NCBI GenBank assembly: GCA_900313745.1
Contig: OMSM01000397.1
Coordinates: 1-5,022, forward strand
Origin: an uncultured Lachnospiraceae bacterium
GTDB lineage: Bacteria; Bacillota; Clostridia; Lachnospirales; Lachnospiraceae
DNA: 5,022 bases
Direction of reading: 5' to 3'
Shown here: positions 1-4,693 of the stretch, piece by piece
How the letters are laid out: every line of letters begins with the position of its first letter
Numbering within the stretch: position 1 is the first letter of the stretch
Notes under the pieces: generated by a model
What the model was told of the DNA's origin: nothing
Database searches by the model: none
What the model saw: only the letters and a program-made list of their open reading frames with translations
Program-made: the position numbers and the translations under genes

Positions 1-50
1 GTGCGGTCGACAAGCTTCGCCGCCTCAGCGTATTTCTTTCCGTGCTTCAT
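1..50 (-). CDS. rplA: 50S ribosomal protein L1, N-terminal fragment (cut by window edge)
   Basis: Only the first 16 complete codons are visible, reading MKHGKKYAEAAKLVDR, which matches the usual start of bacterial L1 (M-K-x-G-K-K-Y-x-E-A-x-K). L1 binds the mobile L1 stalk of 23S rRNA, helps release deacylated tRNA from the E site, and in many bacteria represses its own operon by binding its mRNA. I chose the ATG at 50-48 because an AGGAGG sits 7 nt upstream (63-58). An in-frame ATG at 56-54 would leave only 1 nt after that AGGAGG and is unlikely. The gene follows rplK after 56 nt, the standard L11-L1 order. That gap carries an L1-binding-like hairpin. Identity is fairly sure despite the short fragment because sequence and context agree. 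Confidence 0.9.
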   Translation of the reverse strand, partial: MKHGKKYAEAAKLVDR

Positions 51-64
51 TTCCATTCCTCCTT

Positions 65-92
65 CGTGGTCATTGGCCTTAAGCCTCCCACG
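65..92 (-). promoter_or_regulatory. Putative L1-binding mRNA element ahead of rplA
   Basis: Read on the minus strand, CGTGG (92-88) pairs with CCACG (69-65). Inside it are GA (87-86) on one side and AATGA (74-70) on the other, then a GGC/GCC inner stem (85-83 with 77-75) with loop TTAAG. This stem, asymmetric loop, stem layout starting GTGGGAGGC resembles the L1 target at the base of the L1 stalk in 23S rRNA, as I remember it. The outer stem ends 1 nt before the AAGGAGG of rplA, so bound L1 would block initiation. A competing pairing of CTTAA (97-93) with TTAAG (82-78) would open the motif. Pairing is seen directly; L1 binding is inferred. Confidence 0.7.
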
Positions 93-106
93 TTAAGCAA
101 GCGTTA

Positions 107-532
107 TCAGTCCTCGACCACAATACCCATGGAGCGCGCGGTGCCCGCGATCATGCTCATTGCTGCCTCGATGGAAGCTGCATTGAGATCGGGCATCTTC
201 TTCTCCGCGATCTCGCGGACCTGCTCCTTTGTGACCGTGGCAACCTTCACCTTGTTCGGTGTGCCGGAAGCCGTCTGAATGCCCGCGGCCTTCTTCAGGA
301 GAACTGCTGCCGGCGGAGTCTTCGTGATAAAGCTGAAGGATCTGTCCGCGTAAACCGTGATGATGACCGGAATGACCGTGTCACCCATGCTGGCGGTACG
401 GGCGTTGAACTGCTTGGTGAACTCGACGATGTTGACGCCGTGCTGACCAAGGGCGGGACCGACAGGCGGCGCGGGCGTCGCTTTGCCGGCTTCGATCTGT
501 AACTTGATGTAACCAGTAACTTTCTTAGCCAT
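107..532 (-). CDS. rplK: 50S ribosomal protein L11
   Basis: This 141-residue protein has the full normal length of bacterial L11. It forms the base of the ribosomal GTPase-associated centre, where it binds the 1067 region of 23S rRNA and contacts elongation factors, RF1/RF2 and RelA-type enzymes. The N-terminal domain carries the conserved PAPPVGPALGQHGVNI stretch (residues 20-35), including the prolines of the hinge targeted by thiostrepton. The C-terminal rRNA-binding domain spans about 72-141, with KTPPAAVLLKKAAG (71-84) and the near-terminal GTARSMGI (130-137). The frame stays open upstream to an ATG at 577, but the true start is the ATG at 532-530 (MAKKVTGYIK). AGGAGG lies 5 nt before it (543-538), and L11 proteins begin here. 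It lies 178 nt downstream of nusG and 56 nt upstream of rplA. An L1-binding-like hairpin lies just before the ribosome binding site. Confidence 0.98.
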   Translation of the reverse strand: MAKKVTGYIKLQIEAGKATPAPPVGPALGQHGVNIVEFTKQFNARTASMGDTVIPVIITVYADRSFSFITKTPPAAVLLKKAAGIQTASGTPNKVKVATVTKEQVREIAEKKMPDLNAASIEAAMSMIAGTARSMGIVVED

Positions 533-545
533 TTCTTCCTCCTTA

Positions 546-591
546 GTGGTGCGTCGCAGGGATGTGCGGGACGGCACTCCTCTGCTCCCAC
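546..591 (-). promoter_or_regulatory. Putative L1-binding leader hairpin ahead of rplK
   Basis: On the minus strand, GTGG (591-588) pairs with CCAC (549-546). Within it lies an interrupted 11-bp helix: GCAG/CTGC (585-582 with 559-556), GGA/TCC (580-578 with 562-560) and GTGC/GCAC (577-574 with 567-564). Single A bulges sit at 581 and 563, and the loop is 6 nt. The joining loop is asymmetric: GA on the left, GACGCA on the right. The stem closes 2 nt before the AAGGAGG of rplK. The left flank TAACGTGGGAG and the right flank CCAC-N-AAGGAGG are shared with the element ahead of rplA. Feedback repression by L1 through the L11 leader is known in E. coli; here it is inferred from structure. Confidence 0.7.
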
Positions 592-597
592 GTTACG

Positions 598-606
598 GTT
601 ATAACA
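598..606 (-). promoter_or_regulatory. Candidate extended -10 promoter for rplK-rplA
   Basis: Minus strand TG-T-TATAAC (606-598) matches an extended -10 element (TG, one base, then 5 of 6 bases of TATAAT). No good -35 hexamer is seen 16-18 bp upstream. Start would fall near 591-592, the first base of the L1-like leader hairpin, which would make that hairpin the 5' end of an rplK-rplA transcript. Read-through from nusG is an alternative or additional source. Confidence 0.4.
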
Positions 607-643
607 AAGGCTTGCTGCCTCAGTTATCTGAATCTCTGCGGAG

Positions 644-663
644 CTGCCGGCCTGATCCGGCAG
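644..663 (-). repeat. Hairpin 3 of the nusG-rplK gap
   Basis: CTGCCGG (644-650) and CCGGCAG (657-663) form a perfect 7-bp GC-rich stem with a 6-nt loop that contains GATCAG on the minus strand. No T tract follows on the minus strand, so it is not a canonical intrinsic terminator. It is the last of three hairpins that follow the end of nusG. Confidence 0.55.
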
Positions 664-669
664 ACGGAC

Positions 670-684
670 TGATCCTTCGGATCA
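670..684 (-). repeat. Hairpin 2 of the nusG-rplK gap
   Basis: TGATCC (670-675) and GGATCA (679-684) form a perfect 6-bp inverted repeat with a 3-nt loop (or 5 bp with a 5-nt loop). It lies between the long nusG-end hairpin and the GC-rich hairpin at 644-663. All three share a GATCAG core on the minus strand. No T tract follows. Confidence 0.5.
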
Positions 685-692
685 ATTTGTTG

Positions 693-721
693 AAACGAAC
701 TGATCATAGATCAGTTCGTTT
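693..721 (-). repeat. Perfect 13-bp inverted repeat overlapping the nusG stop codon
   Basis: AAACGAACTGATC (693-705) and GATCAGTTCGTTT (709-721) are exact reverse complements around a 3-bp centre. In the mRNA the 5' arm contains the last nusG codons (AAA ACG AAC) and the TGA stop (713-711). The stem could therefore form only after the last ribosome leaves. The next bases are CAACAAATTG, with no T run, so it is a poor fit to an intrinsic terminator. It may instead protect the 3' end, attenuate read-through into rplK, or be a partial terminator. Confidence 0.6.
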
Positions 722-1436
722 TGCGTACCTCCGCAAAACTGATCTCAACAGGAGTGTCTCTCCCGAAGAGTTCCACATTGATCGTGGCCGTCTGCTTGTT
801 CATGTCAAGCTTCTGAACCACACCAACCGTATCCTTCCAGACACCGGCCACGACGGCAATCGTATCGCCGACGCCGAAATCAATCGCGACATTCGATGTC
901 TTGATTCCCAGAGGCTTCATCTCTGCCTCGGAAAGCGGGACCGGCTTGCTTCCCGGTCCGACGAATCCGGTAACGCCGCGGGTATTCCGCACGATATACC
1001 ATGTGTCGTCGTTCATAATCATGCGCACAAGCACATAACCCGGGAACATTTTCTTCTGAACGGCCTTCTTCGCACCGTTCTTCACCTCGACGATGTCCTG
1101 CATCGGGATCTTGACCTCAAAGATCTGATCCTCGAGGTGACGGTTCTCTATGGTCTTCAGAAGATTGGCCATCACCTTGTTCTCGTAACCGGAATAGGTG
1201 TGCGCCACATACCAGCGCGGCTCGTTCGTAACCGCAGACGCATCGAGTTCCTCCTCACCCTCGGCGGAAGCTCTGGCGCTTTCCTCCACAAGATCGCCCT
1301 GCGTCAGCACGCGCTCCGCCTCGGCTTTCTCGATATCCGCGGCTTTCTTGGTGAAATCCGGTCTGCGGATCTCCCTGACCTCAGGAAGAACACCGGCTTT
1401 GATCCGGACTCCGGTTGTCTTCTTCTCTTCTGCCAT
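711..1436 (-). CDS. nusG: Transcription termination/antitermination factor NusG, with N-terminal extension
   Basis: NusG binds RNA polymerase at the clamp and affects pausing, Rho termination and coupling to the ribosome. The NGN domain starts around residue 74 (RWYVAHTYSGYE, 74-85) and includes KKMFPGYVLV (128-137) and VRNTRGVTGFVG (149-160). The KOW domain follows at about 187-241 (FGVGDTIAVVAGVWKDTVG, 187-205). At 241 residues it is about 60 longer than E. coli NusG (181). The excess is an N-terminal, Glu/Ala/Lys-rich, probably disordered segment (about 1-70) with no second Met. The ATG at 1436 is supported by GAGGAG 5 nt upstream (1447-1442), and no ATG, GTG or TTG suits a start near residue 70 (the valine there is GTT). 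It lies 61 nt after secE. Its stop codon sits in a perfect inverted repeat. Identity is certain; the role of the extension is unknown. Confidence 0.97.
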   Translation of the reverse strand: MAEEKKTTGVRIKAGVLPEVREIRRPDFTKKAADIEKAEAERVLTQGDLVEESARASAEGEEELDASAVTNEPRWYVAHTYSGYENKVMANLLKTIENRHLEDQIFEVKIPMQDIVEVKNGAKKAVQKKMFPGYVLVRMIMNDDTWYIVRNTRGVTGFVGPGSKPVPLSEAEMKPLGIKTSNVAIDFGVGDTIAVVAGVWKDTVGVVQKLDMNKQTATINVELFGRDTPVEISFAEVRKTN

Positions 1437-1466
1437 TGATTCTCCTCGAAAATAAGATGACTGCGT

Positions 1467-1479
1467 CCCCAGGCAGGGG
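1467..1479 (-). repeat. Small GC hairpin in the secE-nusG gap
   Basis: CCCC (1467-1470) and GGGG (1476-1479) pair around a 5-nt loop in the 61-nt gap between secE and nusG. There is no T tract, and the ribosome binding site of nusG lies about 20 nt downstream. It could modestly affect mRNA stability or may be chance. Confidence 0.25.
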
Positions 1480-1497
1480 TAATACGCGCCGCCCCGA

Positions 1498-1704
1498 TTA
1501 CAGGCCTAACAGGAAATCAATCAGCTCCTGGGAGCCGAAATCAATGAGCACAATAAGGATACCGACAACGATCGTCACCGCAAGCACGGCAATCAGCTGC
1601 TTGATGATGGTGTTGCGGCTCGGCCACTTGATTTTGTTGAACTCCGCCTTCACTCCCTTGAAGAAGAGGCGCAGGCGGGAATCCTTCTGCTGCACTTCAG
1701 CCAT
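1498..1704 (-). CDS. secE: Preprotein translocase subunit SecE
   Basis: SecE clamps the SecY channel of the Sec translocase in the cytoplasmic membrane and is essential for export and membrane insertion. This 68-residue protein is the short, single-span form usual in Gram-positive bacteria; E. coli SecE has 127 residues and three spans. The amphipathic segment holds the hallmark KAEFNKIKWPSRNT (19-32), followed by one hydrophobic helix at about 36-55 (QLIAVLAVTIVVGILIVLID) and a short outside tail. The ATG at 1704 has AAGGAG 6 nt upstream (1716-1711). It starts 20 nt after rpmG and ends 61 nt before nusG, the standard rpmG-secE-nusG order, so co-transcription is very likely. Confidence 0.97.
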   Translation of the reverse strand: MAEVQQKDSRLRLFFKGVKAEFNKIKWPSRNTIIKQLIAVLAVTIVVGILIVLIDFGSQELIDFLLGL

Positions 1705-1724
1705 GAGAAGCTCCTTTCCGAGGA

Positions 1725-1874
1725 TTATCTCGTCTCTCTGTGGAGAGTGTGCTTCCTGCAGAATCTGCAGTACTTCTTGGTCTCCATGCGCTCGGGATGA
1801 GCTTTCTTATCCTTCATTACATCGTAGTTGCGCTGTTTGCACTCTGTGCATGCAAGTATGATTCTGGTACGCAT
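1725..1874 (-). CDS. rpmG: 50S ribosomal protein L33, zinc-binding (C+) type
   Basis: This 49-residue gene is easily missed because it is so short. The protein begins MRTRIILACTECKQRNYDV and ends YCRFCRKHTLHRETR. L33 is a small protein of the large ribosomal subunit near the E site. Two CxxC pairs (C9/C12 and C36/C39) make this the zinc-containing C+ form. Many Firmicutes also keep a cysteine-free paralogue, induced in zinc starvation, elsewhere in the genome. The ATG at 1874 has AAGGAG 5 nt upstream (1885-1880), and the stop is TAA at 1727-1725. secE follows after 20 nt, so L33 is the first gene of the rpmG-secE-nusG unit. The KKYCRFCRKHTLH ending is typical of Clostridia. Confidence 0.97.
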   Translation of the reverse strand: MRTRIILACTECKQRNYDVMKDKKAHPERMETKKYCRFCRKHTLHRETR

Positions 1875-1892
1875 CTTAACTCCTTCCGCCGT

Positions 1893-1920
1893 ACTGTCGC
1901 CAATGGCTCCGGCGCGTCAA
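1893..1920 (-). promoter_or_regulatory. Weak promoter candidate ahead of rpmG
   Basis: Minus strand TTGACG (1920-1915; 5 of 6 to TTGACA) is followed after 16 bp by GACAGT (1898-1893; 3 of 6 to TATAAT). Start would fall only a few bases before the rpmG ribosome binding site. The -10 is poor and I offer this only because the 128-nt gap between glf and rpmG must supply a promoter if the glf terminator works. I found no better pair there. Confidence 0.22.
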
Positions 1921-1971
1921 CAGTGAGCAACAGGATCTTTAGTGCGGGGAAAGCAAAGCCTTTCACACAAC

Positions 1972-1996
1972 AAAAAAAGAGACCTGTTACAATCTC
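1972..1996 (-). terminator. Probable weak intrinsic terminator after glf
   Basis: Starting 6 nt after the glf stop codon, GAGATT (1996-1991) can pair with GGTCTC (1984-1979), four Watson-Crick pairs and two G-U pairs with a 6-nt loop. Seven T residues follow immediately (1978-1972). The stem is weak, but stem plus T tract in the right place supports an end for the trkA-trkH-glf transcript. Confidence 0.5.
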
Positions 1997-2002
1997 GCCG
2001 AA

Positions 2003-3211
2003 CTAATGTAACACAGCTTGCTCCGCGTTGTCAAGCGCGGCCCGGATAACTTTATCCATGTCGTAATACCGGTAACCGCCAAGCCGTCCGCCGAAGAACA
2101 CATTCCGCCTTTCCTCCGCCAGGCGGAGGTACCTTTTGTAGAGCTCGTCATTCGCCGCGTTGTTCACGGGATAATAGGGCTCGTCCCCCCTCTCCCACTT
2201 CGCGGGAAACTCCCTCGTAATCACGGTTCCCGGAATCTCCTTCCCGTCGGGAGTTCTCCCGAACTCGAAGAACTTGTGCTCGATTATGCGCGTGTAAGGC
2301 ACACCGGCCTCCGTGTAATTCACCACCGCATTGCCCTGGAAATTATCGGTCTCCGGCAGGATTTCGGTCTCAAAGCGCAGCGAGCGGTACTCCAGCGGTC
2401 CATAGCAGTAATGGAAGAACTCATCGATCATTCCGGTGTAGAGCACCTTGTCAAAACTGTCCCCGCCAAGGAGGAATTCCCCGCGCTCCGGATACACCGG
2501 TTCCTCGCAGCCGCCGGAGAAGGCGGTGTCAACGGCCTCCTTAAGGTAATCCACGCCGGTGCGTACCTCGATTCCCTTAAGCATCTTCTCCACCATGGGC
2601 GTGTAGCCTCCGGCGGGAATGCCCTGATAGCGGTCATTGAAGTAATTATTGTCGTAGACGAAACGCATGGGAAGCCTGCGGATAATGAACGCGGGAAGCT
2701 CACTGCAGGGCCTCCCCCACTGCTTCTCCGTATATCCCCGGACAAGTTTTTCGTACACATCCCTTCCCGCGAGGAGGAGAGCCTGTTCCTCCAGGTTCGC
2801 GGGCTCGTATGACGGGTCGCCCCCGCAGATCTCAAGTCTCGCTTCTGCCCTCTGCTTCTCCACTATCGCCTTCGCCTCGTCCGGGGTGCGGATGTTCCAC
2901 ATCCTGGAGAAAGTGTTCATATTAAAGGGAAGGTTGTAGAGCTCGTCCTTATACCGGGCGACGGGAGAATTCACATAATTGTTGAATTCCGCAAAGCGGT
3001 TCACATATTCCCATACTTCCCTGTCCGACGTGTGGAAAATATGTGCTCCGTAGCGGTGTACGACGATTCCGTTTACGGTCTCGGTATAGACATTCCCGGC
3101 GACGTGGTCCCTCCTGTCGATGACGAGACACTTCATTCCCCGGTCCGTCAGTTCGCGGGCAAAAACCGCTCCGTATAGTCCGGCGCCAACGATGAGATAA
3201 TCGTAATGCAT
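2003..3211 (-). CDS. glf: UDP-galactopyranose mutase
   Basis: This FAD enzyme interconverts UDP-galactopyranose and UDP-galactofuranose, the donor for galactofuranose in cell-surface polysaccharides; it is cytoplasmic. The Rossmann FAD motif is at 6-20 (LIVGAGLYGAVFARE), followed by YGAHIFHT (54-61) and LPFNMNTF (94-101). Substrate-site segments are GYTEKQWGR (159-167), IIRRLPMRFVYDNNYFND (176-193), YTRIIEH (306-312), EPYYP (344-348) and FGGRLGGYRYYDM (373-385). R179, R308, Y382 and W165 fall where I expect the Klebsiella residues R174, R280, Y349 and W160. At 402 residues it is somewhat longer than common homologues (about 370-390). Part of the excess is at about 226-255, before VLYTGMIDEFF. 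The ATG at 3211 has AAGGAG 6 nt upstream. It begins 24 nt after trkH with no terminator between. No other polysaccharide gene is in the window, so its pathway partners must lie elsewhere. Confidence 0.96.
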   Translation of the reverse strand: MHYDYLIVGAGLYGAVFARELTDRGMKCLVIDRRDHVAGNVYTETVNGIVVHRYGAHIFHTSDREVWEYVNRFAEFNNYVNSPVARYKDELYNLPFNMNTFSRMWNIRTPDEAKAIVEKQRAEARLEICGGDPSYEPANLEEQALLLAGRDVYEKLVRGYTEKQWGRPCSELPAFIIRRLPMRFVYDNNYFNDRYQGIPAGGYTPMVEKMLKGIEVRTGVDYLKEAVDTAFSGGCEEPVYPERGEFLLGGDSFDKVLYTGMIDEFFHYCYGPLEYRSLRFETEILPETDNFQGNAVVNYTEAGVPYTRIIEHKFFEFGRTPDGKEIPGTVITREFPAKWERGDEPYYPVNNAANDELYKRYLRLAEERRNVFFGGRLGGYRYYDMDKVIRAALDNAEQAVLH

Positions 3212-3235
3212 GTCTGGCTCCTTTTCCGTGCAGCG

Positions 3236-4693
3236 CTACTTCCTGGTCCAGGTTGTCCTCGAGAACAGCACCAGGATCGGGAAGATCTCCAGGCGTCCAA
3301 GCAGCATGTCCATGATAAGGACGAGTTTTGCCAGATCGGAATAGCCGGAGAAATTACCCGATGGGCCCACCTGCTGGAGACCGGGGCCGATGTTGTTGAA
3401 GCAGCACATGACCGCGGAGAAATTGCTTTCCACAGTAAAATTCCTGTCCGTAGAGATCAGGAGAAAACTGACGATGACGATAAGGACGTACGCGGAGAGG
3501 TAGCTGCCCACGTTGTCCATCACCTTCTCCGGCACGGGCTGGCCGTTAATCCGCACCTTCTGCACCCGGTTAGGATGCAGGATCAGATGGATGTTGCGCC
3601 TTAAGGCCTTAAGAGTCAGGAGAAGCCTGGAAACCTTGAATCCGCCTCCCGTGCTTCCGGCGCTTGCCCCGACAAACATGAGCGTGAGTATGATGGCCTT
3701 GGAGAGCGTCGGCCACTTATCGTAGTCTACCGTGCAGAAGCCCGTCGTCGTCATAATGCTGGACACCGTAAAGGCCGCGTGGTGCACAGCCTCCCTGACA
3801 GAAGGAAATGACGGGGTGACGTTCCAGCTGATCACCGCCGTCGCGAGGGCGGCGATCCCGAGATAAGCCCACAGTTCCTCATCTTTCCTTATCTCGCGGT
3901 ATTCCCTGCGGATGAGGAGGTGATATATCGTGAAATTCACTCCGAACAGAAGCATGAAGACGGTACAGATCGTCTGGAGGATCGGGCTGTAGCCTGCAAT
4001 CGAGTCCGCCTTCACGCCGAATCCGCCGGTGCCTGCAGTTCCGTACGCCGTACATACCGCATCAAAAAACGGCATACCGCCAAGAAGCAGGAAAAGGACG
4101 TTGGTCACGGTAAGCATTATGTAAAGAACATAAAGGATCATTGCCGTCTGGCGCATCCTCGGCACGATCTTGCCGACATTGGGACCAGGGCTCTCCGCCC
4201 GCAGAAGGTGAAGGGTAAACCCGTTGTTCCTGCCGGAAAGCGGCACGATGGCAAGAAGGAAAACCAGGACGCCCATGCCTCCCACCCAGTGGGAGAAGGA
4301 GCGCCAGTACAGTATTCCTTTGGACATCGTTTCCACGTTGATTACAATGGAAGCTCCGGTGGTGGTGAAGCCGGAAACAATCTCGAAGAGGGCATCGATA
4401 TAGCGGGGAATCTCGCCGGAAATGCGAAACGGGAGTGCGCCGAAGACGCTTAATACGATCCAGTCCACAGCCACGCAGACCATGCCGTCCCTCGCGCGGA
4501 ACTTCATGTCCGCACCGCGGGTTGCCCACAGAAGGACGAGGGCAGCTCCTGCCGTGATAAGTGTGCTGAGGATGAAGGAAAAAGCTGCCGTCCGGTCACC
4601 GCAGTAAAGGCTGATCAATATGGAAGGAAGCATGAAGGCAGCTTCCAGGAGAAGTATGAAGGCGGTGATCCGCCCCATCATCTTATAGTTCAT
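3236..4693 (-). CDS. trkH: Trk/Ktr-type potassium uptake channel subunit TrkH
   Basis: This 485-residue integral membrane protein has the usual TrkH length (E. coli 483). It forms the K+ pathway of the Trk system and is gated by the cytoplasmic RCK protein TrkA. Four pore-loop repeats are visible, with the selectivity glycines in TTTGAS (110-115, G113), AGTGGFG (220-226, G223), TTTGF (315-319, G318) and NNIGPG (433-438, G436). The gating loop after the third pore helix reads GASAGSTGGGFKVSR (342-356), and the C-terminal DMLLGRLEIFPILVLF (462-477) is also characteristic. Hydrophobic spans alternate with these loops, starting at about 8-30 and 37-58. The ATG at 4693 overlaps the trkA stop as ATGA, so translation is probably coupled to trkA. 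glf follows after 24 nt. Nothing looks broken; ion preference (K+ only or also Na+-coupled) cannot be read from sequence. Confidence 0.97.
   Translation of the reverse strand: MNYKMMGRITAFILLLEAAFMLPSILISLYCGDRTAAFSFILSTLITAGAALVLLWATRGADMKFRARDGMVCVAVDWIVLSVFGALPFRISGEIPRYIDALFEIVSGFTTTGASIVINVETMSKGILYWRSFSHWVGGMGVLVFLLAIVPLSGRNNGFTLHLLRAESPGPNVGKIVPRMRQTAMILYVLYIMLTVTNVLFLLLGGMPFFDAVCTAYGTAGTGGFGVKADSIAGYSPILQTICTVFMLLFGVNFTIYHLLIRREYREIRKDEELWAYLGIAALATAVISWNVTPSFPSVREAVHHAAFTVSSIMTTTGFCTVDYDKWPTLSKAIILTLMFVGASAGSTGGGFKVSRLLLTLKALRRNIHLILHPNRVQKVRINGQPVPEKVMDNVGSYLSAYVLIVIVSFLLISTDRNFTVESNFSAVMCCFNNIGPGLQQVGPSGNFSGYSDLAKLVLIMDMLLGRLEIFPILVLFSRTTWTRK

Noticed and set aside
51..56. rplA start at the upstream in-frame ATG (56-54)
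   Set aside because: Only 1 nt would separate it from AGGAGG, and L1 proteins begin at the next Met.
533..577. Longer L11 start at the ATG at 577
   Set aside because: It would add 15 residues absent from the L11 family and would run through the leader hairpin and the AGGAGG that serves the start at 532.
693..721. Canonical intrinsic terminator after nusG
   Set aside because: The stem is strong, but the following minus-strand bases are CAACAAATTG with no T tract, so it is listed as an inverted repeat instead.
546..1439. Long plus-strand open frame (297 codons) opposite nusG
   Set aside because: It is antisense to the clear nusG frame, has no family-like motifs and no good ribosome binding site. 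The open frame comes from codon bias of the opposite strand.
1875..2002. tRNA gene in the glf-rpmG gap (tRNAs often sit near rpmG-secE)
   Set aside because: I could find no cloverleaf arms or T-loop consensus on either strand in this 128-nt gap.
2018..2812. Long plus-strand open frame (264 codons) opposite glf
   Set aside because: It mirrors the glf coding sequence and shows no recognisable domain; all supported genes are on the minus strand.
3920..4453. Plus-strand open frame (177 codons) opposite trkH
   Set aside because: The translation is rich in His, Arg and Lys without any motif, as expected for the reverse of a membrane-protein gene.
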